A stretch of 64,000 nucleotides of DNA, taken from CAYPPK01 sp964412615. Its GTDB lineage: Bacteria; Patescibacteriota; Minisyncoccia; Sungbacterales; HO2-52-23. The first letter of the stretch is position 1. Every line of letters starts with the position of its first letter. The notes below the pieces were generated by a model, which had not been told where the DNA came from, did no database searches, and saw only the letters and a program-made list of their open reading frames with translations. Location: contig CAYPPK010000003.1 of NCBI GenBank assembly GCA_964412615.1, forward strand, positions 1-64,000, in the 5' to 3' direction. Both the position numbers and the translations under genes were made by a program. This document shows, in pieces, positions 13,568 through 21,311 of the stretch.

Positions 13568-16156
13568 ATGGTAAAAAGAAGCCAAACCGGAGAATTTGAA
13601 ATAAGGATACCCAGAGTGCAGAAGCCAAGAGTTGATCACTTAAACCGGCAGATTCCGCCTATGGCTCATACGCCAATGTATAATTGGCATAAGTTTTGGT
13701 CCCGCAAAACCTGGAACGTAGTTTCAGAATTTATCAAAACCTATTGTCCACCCGGAGGCGTAGCTTTTGACCCTTTTGCCGGAAGTGGCGTGGTAGCAAC
13801 GGAAGCATTGAAATTAGGACGCCGGGTTATTGTTTCCGACCTCTTGCCTATATCTTCGGAAATTACCCGTCTTACTATAAAACCGGTTTCTACAGATAAA
13901 CTTTACGAGGCCTACTTGCTAGTAGAAAAAAGGGTTAAAAAGAAAATCATGCCTCTTTATCTGACCCAATGTCGTAACTGCGGCCATGAATTTCCTATTA
14001 CCTGCGCAATATGGCAACAAAGCAGAAGTTCCTCGGAAGACCCAATCAAAAGGACCTGTCGGGAAATCCGTTATGCGGAATGCCCCAAATGTGAGGATCG
14101 TCGAGAAAGCTCCACGCCTCCTACGGATTTTGACAAGAAGATTTTACAGTCCGTAGAGAAGAGCAAAATAAAAGAATGGTATCCCAAACAGAAATTATAT
14201 CATATAAACGGTCGGCCATTTCTGAAAAGGGAACAATACGAATCGCTGGATGAGCTTTTTACTAAACGCAATTTACAAGCACTGGCCTGGCTAATGGAGG
14301 CCATAGAGCAGGAACCCAATCGGGACTTACGCGATTTTTTGAAAATCGGGTTTACTTCAATCGTTCACTTGTGTACTAACATGAATCCCGTTCGACCAAC
14401 TAGACCACTTAGTTCTGCCTGGACTGAACATAGTTATTGGTTCGCACCTGAATTTATGGAGCAAAATGTGTGGGATAAGTTTGAAAGTGCAATAGTGGGC
14501 AAGCAGGGGTTAATCTCGGCAAAAATAGAATCAAACAAATACTTTCAGCACATCCGCTTTGCCAATAAATTCGAAGAAGTAGTTGACGGCAAGGCTGATA
14601 TTTTTATTTACACCGGTTCCTGTTTTGATCTTATGGACACTATAAAAAAAGTATATAGTGAACGCGGATGTATGGATTATATTTTTACCGACCCGCCCTA
14701 CGACGCTTCAGTGCAGTACGGAGAGCTTGCCTATCTTTGGATCTGCTGGCTGAAAAAAGATAAAGGATACCTTGAGAAAATCGCCAGCGACGAAGTAGTG
14801 CGCAATGAGCGACAAAAAAAGGATTTCAGTGTATATCACTCACTACTTTCCCATAGCTTCAACGATATGTATTCTGTTCTGAAACCGGACCGCTATCTTA
14901 CGGTAACTTTTCATAACCCCACCTTCAAAATTCGCAACGCCACGATTTACGCGGGCGTGTTTGCCGGATTTGAGTTTCAAAAAATTCATCATCAGGAGTT
15001 GGCGAGGCCCTCGGCAAAATCTCTCCTGCAACCATTCGGCTCGGCCCAAGGGGATTTTTATCTGCGGTTTTATAAACCGCCCTCGGACGAGAAAGCCGTC
15101 AAACCGGAAACCATTGACGAGCGCCGTTTTGAAAAAATTGTGGTTGAGACCGCAGTTCACGTTATTGCCGAAAGGGGCGAACCAACCCCTTATACCATTA
15201 TCATTAACGCTGTTGATCCCGAGCTTGCCAAACGAGGCTTCTTTTCAGAATTGCATTCCGGCCTTGATGTAAAAGCGGTTTTAGAAAAACATCTTGGTAA
15301 GGAGTTTGTTTTGGTTCAGGCCAAAATCGGCGGAGCCGAGGGTAAAATGTGGTGGTTTGCTGATCCCACCAGAATTGCGCATTTGCAGAGCGTTCCGCTT
15401 TCCGAGCGGGTTGAACAGACCGTACTGCGAAAACTGCGGGAGCGCGGACGGCTGACATTTACCGAAGTATGGGATGCGGTTAGTACAGAGTTTCCCAATT
15501 CTCATACCGCGGATAGTATGAGCATTCGCGAAGCGTTGGAAGCATATGCCCGGCCAGTACCCCCAGAATACTGGGTACTGAAACCCGATCTTAACGAAAG
15601 AGTGGTTGAGAAAGAACATACTACAATGATTGCTGTTTTGGCTGAAATAGGAAAAGCCCTAGGATTCAAGATTTGGGTGGGCAAAGTTGAACAGAGCCAC
15701 AAAATAACCGGTCTTCCTAACAAAAGCGGTGAACTTCGGCAATATGTTACATATAAAGAAATTTCAAAACTCAAGAATATTCAGAATCCGGATATAGTGA
15801 AGGATATAGACTTACTCTGGGTTAAAAAAGATAAGGTTGAAGCTGTCTTTGAGATTGAGTCCACAACTTCAATGACCAGTGCCCTGCAACGTGGGTCTAA
15901 CGTTGAAAAAGCAGTTACCAAATATATAGTTATTCCGGAAGACAGGGAAAGACAATTGCTAAAAAAGCTGAAGACACCTCTATTCGGCGAGTACTTTAAA
16001 AGTGACCACTGGAGAACGCTATATTTCGATGCGTTAAGGGAGGAATTTCATAAGCATAAGGGCAAGGTCAGTATTAACAAACTTATTGATCAAAAGATTC
16101 AAAAAAGTGGTGTTGATAGGAAAACCTCGGATCAGCAGCAACCGCTTTTTAGGTAA
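13568..16156 (+). CDS. DNA methyltransferase with zinc-finger insert and nuclease-like C-terminus
   Basis: An 862-aa N6-adenine/N4-cytosine-type DNA methylase. SAM motif I is FDPFAGSG (~residues 68-74) and the catalytic motif is TDPPYDASVQYGE (~374). Between them are two Cys pairs, CRNCG (~134) and CPKC (~171), probably a zinc ribbon, and a long target-recognition region. After about residue 520 comes a winged-helix-like part and then DIDLLWVKKDKVEAVFEIES (~746-765), which resembles the core of PD-(D/E)xK-like restriction domains. I infer a one-protein methylase-nuclease or a methylase with a decayed nuclease. It follows the HhH protein by 2 nt. It resembles DUF1156-type methylases of defence islands. 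The C-terminal function is uncertain. Confidence 0.8.
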   Translation: MVKRSQTGEFEIRIPRVQKPRVDHLNRQIPPMAHTPMYNWHKFWSRKTWNVVSEFIKTYCPPGGVAFDPFAGSGVVATEALKLGRRVIVSDLLPISSEITRLTIKPVSTDKLYEAYLLVEKRVKKKIMPLYLTQCRNCGHEFPITCAIWQQSRSSSEDPIKRTCREIRYAECPKCEDRRESSTPPTDFDKKILQSVEKSKIKEWYPKQKLYHINGRPFLKREQYESLDELFTKRNLQALAWLMEAIEQEPNRDLRDFLKIGFTSIVHLCTNMNPVRPTRPLSSAWTEHSYWFAPEFMEQNVWDKFESAIVGKQGLISAKIESNKYFQHIRFANKFEEVVDGKADIFIYTGSCFDLMDTIKKVYSERGCMDYIFTDPPYDASVQYGELAYLWICWLKKDKGYLEKIASDEVVRNERQKKDFSVYHSLLSHSFNDMYSVLKPDRYLTVTFHNPTFKIRNATIYAGVFAGFEFQKIHHQELARPSAKSLLQPFGSAQGDFYLRFYKPPSDEKAVKPETIDERRFEKIVVETAVHVIAERGEPTPYTIIINAVDPELAKRGFFSELHSGLDVKAVLEKHLGKEFVLVQAKIGGAEGKMWWFADPTRIAHLQSVPLSERVEQTVLRKLRERGRLTFTEVWDAVSTEFPNSHTADSMSIREALEAYARPVPPEYWVLKPDLNERVVEKEHTTMIAVLAEIGKALGFKIWVGKVEQSHKITGLPNKSGELRQYVTYKEISKLKNIQNPDIVKDIDLLWVKKDKVEAVFEIESTTSMTSALQRGSNVEKAVTKYIVIPEDRERQLLKKLKTPLFGEYFKSDHWRTLYFDALREEFHKHKGKVSINKLIDQKIQKSGVDRKTSDQQQPLFR

Positions 16157-16389
16157 TTCTCACTGTCGGTATTCTCTAAATTCATTAAAATCCTAAATCC
16201 TCTACCAAATCTGGCAGCAGGTTGCTTGAAATTGAAGACGACTATATTCTTTCGGCTAATACTGATAGCCCCTACAATGGCGAGGAAGAAGCAAATCATC
16301 ACGAATCAAAAGAAATTTTGGGTGGAATTGATCGGCTCGACAGATGATTATAAAAGAAGATTTAACTAAAAAACTACTAAAGTCTCGGT
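16157..16389 (+). other. Intergenic 233 nt with a possible gene remnant
   Basis: No intact gene. From about 16180 to 16347 one frame is open and reads like protein (LLEIEDDYILSANTDSPYNG, then a Glu/His-rich stretch ending ILGGIDRLDR) but has no ATG and no clear start site. A second short frame begins ATG 16346 and overlaps its stop. It may be the 3' remnant of a gene deleted from the block. Confidence 0.35.
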
Positions 16390-17793
16390 ATGCCTATTGA
16401 CAAACAAATACAAAACAGAATCTATCAAAGGGCAACCAGTTTTATAGAAGAAAATTGGTATAGGCCAGTGGGGTTTTTACTAATTTTTTTTATCGCACAG
16501 ATCTTAGTTTTATTGTTTTATCCTAAGATTAGAGGAACACTATATTTTCTTGATGACAAATACGGTGTTATTTTATTATCCGCCGTCATCTTACTGTTAA
16601 TAACAATCTTTTGGTTTTATTATAGGAGGTTACCTTATTTTGACGAACAGGAGATCGGTATTTTATTTGCTCTTCCGCAACCACACCAATCAAAGAAGAC
16701 GCGGGACGAGTTGGAAAAACTCTACCGACAGACAAGATTGATGGCCAGCAATCTGAAATTTCCAAAAAGGTTAGTTATTAAAAAATTGTCGCCAAATCAT
16801 ACACCGCTATACGACCAGGATGCTCATACAATACGCGACAAATCTGGAGCAAAGTTAATTATTTGGGGAGATGCAATTAATGGTTATTTCTTGAAAGAAG
16901 AAGCCGTTTTTATTGTGCCAGTTAAATTCTCATATCACATAATGTTGTCTGAGGAACAAACTAAGAATTTAAACGAAAACTTTAGTGCTTTACTCAGAGA
17001 AACTCCTTGGATAATTAGACAATCAAACGACATTCTTGATGTCCTTTATTTAACTCAAAACATTAAGATCGTCACGTTATACATCATTGGATTAGTTCTA
17101 CACTTTGCCAATCAGCCCAATGAAGCCATTGAGTTATTAAGAGAGGTTTTTAATGCGTTAGAGAGTAAAAGAATAAAAAAACAAATTACGAGACATGAAA
17201 AATTTGCTTATGAACGAATCCGACTCGTAATCCTGTTAAGTTATGGTGTGTTGATTAGGCGTCTGAATATTAGATATAGTGATAAAAAAAATCCTAACAG
17301 AATTTCACAAGCGCATAACTTGATTAAAGTAATAAAAGATATAGATAAAAACAGTCCACTCGTCTATACATTTGAGGCGATGTTAAAATTCTTCGAAGGC
17401 GATTTTGATGGAGCAGAGGAGTTCATAATATTAGCAGAAAAACATGGTACATATAAGGATCCAACATCTTCTTATGGCAAAGCGTTTTTAAATTTTTATC
17501 GCAACCGTTATGATTTTGGTTTAACCCATTTAACAGCTGCCTTGGATAAAGAAAGGGTTGTCGACCCCGATATTTTAGTTGGTATTGCACAATTCTATGA
17601 AGAGGTTCTTGAAGCCGAACCAGACAAAAAACAACTACATTATCCTCTTGCTATAATCTATTTCGAGGATTTGGGTGATGGTATTTTAGCAAAAGAACAT
17701 TTTGAACAATTCCTTTTTGCTTTTAAAGCTGAGGAAAGCGATCCTACAATGAAAAAACTTTTATATACTGCAAAAAATTATCTTCGGAAATAA
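16390..17793 (+). CDS. Membrane-anchored TPR-like protein of unknown function
   Basis: A 467-aa protein. Two N-terminal membrane helices (residues ~28-46 and ~61-80) are separated by a short loop, leaving a large cytoplasmic part. A small alpha/beta segment (residues ~90-185) contains SGAKLIIWGDAINGYF, a pattern seen in sensor-like domains that precede TPR arrays. The rest is helical and repeat-like (FANQPNEAIELLREVF, FFEGDFDGAEEFIILAEKHG and FYRNRYDFGLTHLTAALDKE). I find no catalytic motif. Base composition is clearly more AT-rich by eye than the flanking core genes, suggesting transfer. It follows the methyltransferase and may be part of the same accessory block. Confidence 0.7.
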   Translation: MPIDKQIQNRIYQRATSFIEENWYRPVGFLLIFFIAQILVLLFYPKIRGTLYFLDDKYGVILLSAVILLLITIFWFYYRRLPYFDEQEIGILFALPQPHQSKKTRDELEKLYRQTRLMASNLKFPKRLVIKKLSPNHTPLYDQDAHTIRDKSGAKLIIWGDAINGYFLKEEAVFIVPVKFSYHIMLSEEQTKNLNENFSALLRETPWIIRQSNDILDVLYLTQNIKIVTLYIIGLVLHFANQPNEAIELLREVFNALESKRIKKQITRHEKFAYERIRLVILLSYGVLIRRLNIRYSDKKNPNRISQAHNLIKVIKDIDKNSPLVYTFEAMLKFFEGDFDGAEEFIILAEKHGTYKDPTSSYGKAFLNFYRNRYDFGLTHLTAALDKERVVDPDILVGIAQFYEEVLEAEPDKKQLHYPLAIIYFEDLGDGILAKEHFEQFLFAFKAEESDPTMKKLLYTAKNYLRK

Positions 17794-17830
17794 CGAAGCG
17801 GTGTCAGGGTATCTTTTTCTTGGCTAACAA

Positions 17831-17867
17831 GCCCCGGTAGTAGAACGCAAAGCGTTCACTACGGGGC
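17831..17867. repeat. Imperfect hairpin after the TPR-like gene
   Basis: GCCCC...GAACG-CAAAG-CGTTC...GGGGC forms a long stem with one bulge. No T-run follows on the plus strand, so it may be a repeat or weak terminator. Confidence 0.5.
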
Positions 17868-17890
17868 AAGAAAATAATGTTAGGATGTTG

Positions 17891-17896
17891 TAGAAT
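17891..17896 (+). promoter_or_regulatory. -10 box TAGAAT of the membrane winged-helix gene
   Basis: TAGAAT ends 6 nt before the ATG at 17903, again consistent with a leaderless transcript. Confidence 0.4.
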
Positions 17897-17902
17897 AACC
17901 CC

Positions 17903-18241
17903 ATGACCCCAATTTTAATTTCCATAATCATTACTGCGGCGATAATTATGGCCGCGGTCATCACCGCCTGGAGGGAAGCGCAAAAGTACGGCACGACCAC
18001 CGCCGAAGAATTTGTCGGGATATGCAACGTGGCTTTGGACCGGACGGTGAGGAAGAGAGCCAACACGGACACCATCATCTCTTTATTCGCCAAGAAGCCC
18101 GAACTTTCCAACTCCGAAATCCGCCGGGCGCTGAAAGTATCCAGCCGCACCGCGGTGCGCTATATGGACGCGCTGGAGAAAGAGGGGAAGGTAAAGCAGG
18201 TCGGCAAGACCGGCCATACGGTGACCTATCGGCTTAAATAA
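17903..18241 (+). CDS. Membrane-tethered winged-helix protein
   Basis: A 112-aa protein with one N-terminal membrane helix (residues ~4-22, ILISIIITAAIIMAAVITAW) followed by a linker and a C-terminal winged helix-turn-helix (residues ~50-112) with SNSEIRRALKVSSRTAVRYM as the HTH. Such a layout suggests a DNA-binding or regulatory protein held at the membrane. No sensor domain is seen. The gene ends just before the right copy of the 27-bp hairpin repeat. The DNA target is unknown. A short linker makes simultaneous membrane and DNA binding plausible but unproven. Confidence 0.75.
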   Translation: MTPILISIIITAAIIMAAVITAWREAQKYGTTTAEEFVGICNVALDRTVRKRANTDTIISLFAKKPELSNSEIRRALKVSSRTAVRYMDALEKEGKVKQVGKTGHTVTYRLK

Positions 18242-18242
18242 G

Positions 18243-18269
18243 CCAACACGCCACTCGTGTGGCGCGTTG
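18243..18269 (-). repeat. 27-bp hairpin repeat, right boundary of the accessory block
   Basis: Inverted copy of the repeat at 12706-12732 (25/27 identical after reverse complementing). It starts 2 nt after the stop of the winged-helix gene and is followed by GAAAAAA, so it may also end transcription. Confidence 0.7.
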
Positions 18270-18317
18270 AAAAAACCTCAACTTAAACCATTCCCATCTC
18301 ATAACATTTTAAACCGT

Positions 18318-18363
18318 TCCCACAACATTCCAACATTCTATAGAATGTTGGAATGTTGTGGGA
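18318..18363. promoter_or_regulatory. 46-bp perfect palindrome, probable operator
   Basis: Two 23-bp arms meet at 18340/18341 with no loop; the core is AACATTCTATAGAATGTT. TATAAT (18372-18377) follows 8 nt later and the start codon of the regulator lies 9 nt after that, so the palindrome covers the -35 region. Binding there by the regulator would block its own promoter. Confidence 0.75.
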
Positions 18364-18386
18364 TGATGGGTTATAATTAAAATGCT

Positions 18387-18653
18387 ATGAAAACGCCAAA
18401 ACAATTGGAACGATACTTCAAGGGCGCCGCCAATCACTGGCGCATTGCCATTTTGCGCGTCGTGGAGAAAAATGAAGGGGTATCGGTCGAGGGTATAACT
18501 GAAACACTCCAGGCGCATTTTAAAACTATTGCCCAGCATGCTCAGGCCCTGGTCCGGGCGGGCTTGTTGAATAAAAAATATCAAGGCCGCAGGGTGGTTC
18601 ACTCTCTTTCGCCCTACGGTAGATCTTTTCTTAAATTCATGAGAACATTCTAA
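18387..18653 (+). CDS. Winged-helix transcriptional regulator (ArsR-like), probably autoregulated
   Basis: An 88-aa single-domain winged helix. NHWRIAILRVVEKNEGVSVE leads into the HTH helices (ITETLQAHFKTIAQHAQALV) and the wing (LLNKKYQGRRVVHSL), an ArsR/PadR-like layout. No metal-binding Cys pair is seen. The gene is enclosed by two related palindromes that share AACATTCTATAGAATGTT, one over its promoter and one over its stop codon region. TATAAT 9 nt before ATG suggests a leaderless mRNA. The signal it senses and its other targets are unknown. Confidence 0.85.
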   Translation: MKTPKQLERYFKGAANHWRIAILRVVEKNEGVSVEGITETLQAHFKTIAQHAQALVRAGLLNKKYQGRRVVHSLSPYGRSFLKFMRTF

Positions 18654-18674
18654 CATTCTATAGAATGTTAGAAT
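18647..18674. promoter_or_regulatory. Second operator-like palindrome at the regulator's 3' end
   Basis: Perfect 14-bp arms meet at 18660/18661, with the same core AACATTCTATAGAATGTT as the upstream palindrome. It overlaps the end of the regulator and could control the gene at 18730 or act as a terminator. Confidence 0.7.
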
Positions 18675-18729
18675 ATTGTATACCGTAATTTTATGGTAAG
18701 CGTGTTTTTCTGAAATAACTTAGAAAAAA

Positions 18730-18987
18730 ATGATTGAAAGCGAAAAACCCAATCCCCTTCAGCCGGAGAGAATTCCGGAAGGAGCTGCGGAAACAGAGGT
18801 GGTTTTGTTCTTGAGCAGGCACATAGATGCGCCCTGTTCCGTGGAAGTGGCGCCAGGAGTGGTTGAGAACATCCGCGGTTTTTATATCCGAGAAGCGAAA
18901 CGATTCATGGAAACCATGACCAATGAAAATGCCAAACATCTCTTGGAACTAAAGATTGCCGAATACGAAGAATCCAGTCCTAGTTAA
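18730..18987 (+). CDS. Hypothetical protein, 85 aa
   Basis: I do not recognise this protein. It is soluble and acidic, with a central segment VEVAPGVVENIRGFYIREAK and a C-terminal helix rich in Glu and Lys. It has no clear ribosome binding site. It lies 55 nt after the second palindrome and so may be controlled by the winged-helix regulator. The codon usage and Glu/Lys-rich helix look protein-like, but a false gene cannot be excluded. Confidence 0.55.
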   Translation: MIESEKPNPLQPERIPEGAAETEVVLFLSRHIDAPCSVEVAPGVVENIRGFYIREAKRFMETMTNENAKHLLELKIAEYEESSPS

Positions 18988-19081
18988 ACAATATTCTAAT
19001 CAAAATTATGGGCCAGATTACGGAGAGATTGCAGAAATAAGCGAGGCCAGAGATACTTTTCTTTGTTAGCCAAAGGAAGCA

Positions 19082-19639
19082 ATGTCTAAATATAAATATA
19101 TAATGATAGTGCTTCTCTTTCTCCTCCTGCAGGGAGCGGTCTTATTTATTTTGGGGCAGCCGGCGATCTGCACTTGCGGTTACGTAAAAATATGGGAAGG
19201 AGTAGTCCGTTCTTTGGGCAATTCCCAGCATTTGTCGGATTGGTACAGTTTTTCTCACATAATTCACGGGTTGGTTTTTTATTTCCTGCTCGGGCTTATT
19301 TTCCCGCGCCTGCCCAGGGCCCATCGGTTTTTGATCGCGCTGGGATTGGAAGCAAGTTGGGAAATTTTGGAGAATACGCCCTGGGTCATAAACGCTTACC
19401 GCCAACAGGCCTTGGCGCAAGGATACAACGGCGACAGCGTTATTAATTCTCTGTCGGACACTTTATTCATGATTTTTGGTTTTGGTTTGGCGGTTGCCAT
19501 GCCGGTTTGGTTTACGGTTCTCCTGGGATTGGGGCTGGAAATATGGGTGGGGTATTTTATTCACGATAACCTCGCTTTAAATATTCTTAATTTCATTTAT
19601 AAGTTTGAATTTATCCAGCGCTGGCAATCCGGCGGGTAA
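19082..19639 (+). CDS. DUF2585-family membrane protein (UPF0314-like)
   Basis: A 185-aa integral membrane protein with about five hydrophobic segments (starting near residues 7, 65, 84, 128 and 143). The motif region SHIIHGLVFYFLLG, LEASWEILENTP and GDSVINSLSDTLFMIFGFGL is characteristic of the DUF2585/UPF0314 family as I recall it. A CTCG motif (ICTCGYVKIWEG) follows the first helix. The biochemical role of the family is unknown. It stands alone, 95 nt after the previous gene and about 45 nt before folD. Confidence 0.75.
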   Translation: MSKYKYIMIVLLFLLLQGAVLFILGQPAICTCGYVKIWEGVVRSLGNSQHLSDWYSFSHIIHGLVFYFLLGLIFPRLPRAHRFLIALGLEASWEILENTPWVINAYRQQALAQGYNGDSVINSLSDTLFMIFGFGLAVAMPVWFTVLLGLGLEIWVGYFIHDNLALNILNFIYKFEFIQRWQSGG

Positions 19640-19684
19640 ATTTTTTTACTGTCCAAAAAGCAAAAAATGTGCTAAAAATAGCAA

Positions 19685-20521
19685 ATGGCAGACATCTGAG
19701 ACTGGAAAAAACTGACCGAGAAGATCTCTAAGGAAATTAAGTACGATGTCAAAGAACTGGGCAAAACTTTGCGCTTGGCTATTGTGATTGTGGGGGAAGA
19801 CCCGGTGGTGCGGAAATTCGTGGAGCAAAAAAAGAAAAAGGCGAAAGAAGCCGGGATTGATATCCGCATTTATCCTTTTGCCGAAACTATTTCCACCAAC
19901 GAATTGCGCCAGCGCCTGAAGGAAATCGTGCATGAAGAAAATAATCAGGGGGTGATAGTTCAGCTGCCTTTGCCTTCCCAAATCAAGAGCCAATATATTT
20001 TAAATGCCGTGACTCCGGGAAAAGACATAGATATGCTTTCGGCCAAAGCGCTTGGCAATTTTGTGGTGGGCAGGAGCCCGATAATGTCGCCGGTGGCCGG
20101 AGCGATAAAAGCTTTTTTGGAGGAATATAAAATCGCCTACCAAGACAAACAAATCGCCGTTGTGGGAGCGGGAAATCTGGTGGGCAGGCCGGTAGCGCTT
20201 TGGCTTTTGTCTGAACATGCGACTTTCAGCATGATTACCAAAGAAACTCCGGATCCCGCTGCAATTTTGCGCTCGGCTGACATAATTATTTCCGGCATCG
20301 GGGTTTCCTGGTTTATAACCAAAGAAATGGTAAAAGAGGGAGCGGTAGTAATGGATGCCGGCACTTCGGAATCCGAGGGGAAATTGGTTGGCGACGTGGA
20401 TTTTGAAAATGTTTCTACCAAAGCGGCGTTTATAACCCCGGTTCCGGGGGGAATCGGACCGGTCACTATTGCCTTGCTTTTGAAAAATTTAATTACGCTT
20501 TATAAAGCAAATCTAAAATAA
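19685..20521 (+). pseudogene. folD: Methylenetetrahydrofolate dehydrogenase/cyclohydrolase with a TGA at codon 5
   Basis: FolD oxidises methylene-THF to methenyl-THF and hydrolyses it to formyl-THF. Homology covers the whole frame: KKLTEKISKEIK near the N-terminus, FVEQKKKKAKEAGI (catalytic Lys region, with Phe in place of the usual Tyr), VQLPLPSQI, GKDIDML, VVGAGNLVGRPVALWLL and TPVPGGIGPVTIALL. The natural start appears to be ATG 19685 (MADI, then TGA at 19697-19699, then DWKKLTEKI), so one stop interrupts codon 5. A start at TTG 19769 would lose about 28 residues of the first helix. A non-ATG start just after the TGA, a real nonsense mutation or a sequencing error are all possible. It overlaps the PAP2 gene by one base. 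Confidence 0.85.
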
Positions 20522-21084
20522 TGGCTATTGATGTGGTTATTGTTGCCTGGCTAAATTCATGGGCGGGCATCAGCGAGAAGTTGGATATTTTTATTATTTT
20601 TTCGGCAATTTTTCTCTGGTACTGGATGATGGCCGCCGTTTTGGCTTTTCCAGTCGCGTCTTTGCTTCCCCGCTACCGTTTGTTTTTGCATCGGCATGTC
20701 AATTTATTTGTAACGGCTTTGGTTTCGGCTTTTGCGGCGCGATATGCGGTTACGGAAATAATTCGTTTTTTTTACAACCGTCCCCGTCCTTTTGAAGTAG
20801 CGGAACAAGTGGTGCAGCTGGTGGGTCATGCTGGCGGCGGCTCGTTTCCTTCCGGGCATGCCTCACTTGCTTTTGCCGTGGCCACGGCGGTTTTCTTTTA
20901 CTATCCCAAAACCGGCCTTATTTTTTTCGCGGCGGCAATTTTAATTGGTGTTAGCCGGGTGGCGGCTGGAGTTCATTGGCCGAGCGATATTTTAGGAGGA
21001 GCAATTGTAGGGGTTGCCAGCGCCTGGATTTTGCATAAAACATACCAAAAATGGCAGCAAAAAAGGACCGGAATTCGGTCCTAA
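20521..21084 (+). CDS. PAP2-family phosphatase (undecaprenyl-diphosphatase type)
   Basis: A 187-aa membrane phosphatase, likely acting on undecaprenyl diphosphate or another lipid phosphate at the outer face of the membrane. The three PAP2 motifs are present: RFFYNRPRP, FPSGHASLAF with the catalytic His, and GVSRVAAGVHWPSD with the nucleophile His. Five or six hydrophobic helices surround them. The first motif has Arg where the consensus often has Lys. The start codon follows the folD stop directly (TAATGG). Its last 4 bases overlap a convergent small gene. Together with glmS it fits peptidoglycan synthesis. Confidence 0.92.
   Translation: MAIDVVIVAWLNSWAGISEKLDIFIIFSAIFLWYWMMAAVLAFPVASLLPRYRLFLHRHVNLFVTALVSAFAARYAVTEIIRFFYNRPRPFEVAEQVVQLVGHAGGGSFPSGHASLAFAVATAVFFYYPKTGLIFFAAAILIGVSRVAAGVHWPSDILGGAIVGVASAWILHKTYQKWQQKRTGIRS
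21064..21082 (-). terminator. Terminator for the small minus-strand gene, inside the PAP2 3' end
   Basis: On the minus strand the stem AGGACCG/CGGTCCT is followed by TTTTTT (plus-strand A-run at 21058-21063). It overlaps the last codons of the PAP2 gene. Confidence 0.7.
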
Positions 21085-21254
21085 CTCTTGTTTTGGTCTT
21101 TAGGGCACGGTTCAGCGGAACTGTCACAAGCTTGGTCGCTTTTTACTTTGGGTATAAGATCAGGAGGTTTGGCTAATTTTTTTTGATGAAGAGCGATTAG
21201 TTCTAGGATAGAAACTGCCACCAGCAGAAAAGACAAAATTAACACTATGGTCAT
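21081..21254 (-). CDS. Small single-pass membrane protein, 57 aa
   Basis: A short gene that I support from context: GGAG lies 7 nt before ATG 21254, the protein begins with a clear membrane helix (MTIVLILSFLLVAVSILELI), and a terminator hairpin overlaps the stop. The C-terminal tail is polar with two Cys (QACDSSAEPCPKDQ). It could be a signal-anchored or membrane-tethered peptide. No function can be assigned. It lies between the convergent PAP2 gene and the IscA-like gene on the same strand. Confidence 0.6.
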   Translation of the reverse strand: MTIVLILSFLLVAVSILELIALHQKKLAKPPDLIPKVKSDQACDSSAEPCPKDQNKS

Positions 21255-21311
21255 GTTCTTCTCCGGGAAGCTGATTATAAAGTAGCTGATTTTGGAATAT
21301 TTTTAAAGAGC

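Noticed and set aside
18318..18363. Palindrome as another copy of the TIR element family
   Set aside because: It begins CCCACA like the element ends and is followed by GGGATGA, but it is a loop-free palindrome with a different inner sequence and no ATGAAT direct repeats.
10881..19699. Recoding of UGA to glycine or tryptophan, as in Gracilibacteria or mycoplasmas, to explain the TGA in glyA and folD
   Set aside because: Many intact genes end in TGA, often in ATGA overlaps with the next gene (3876, 52142, 61098, also 5928 and 63332). Genome-wide recoding would fuse these.
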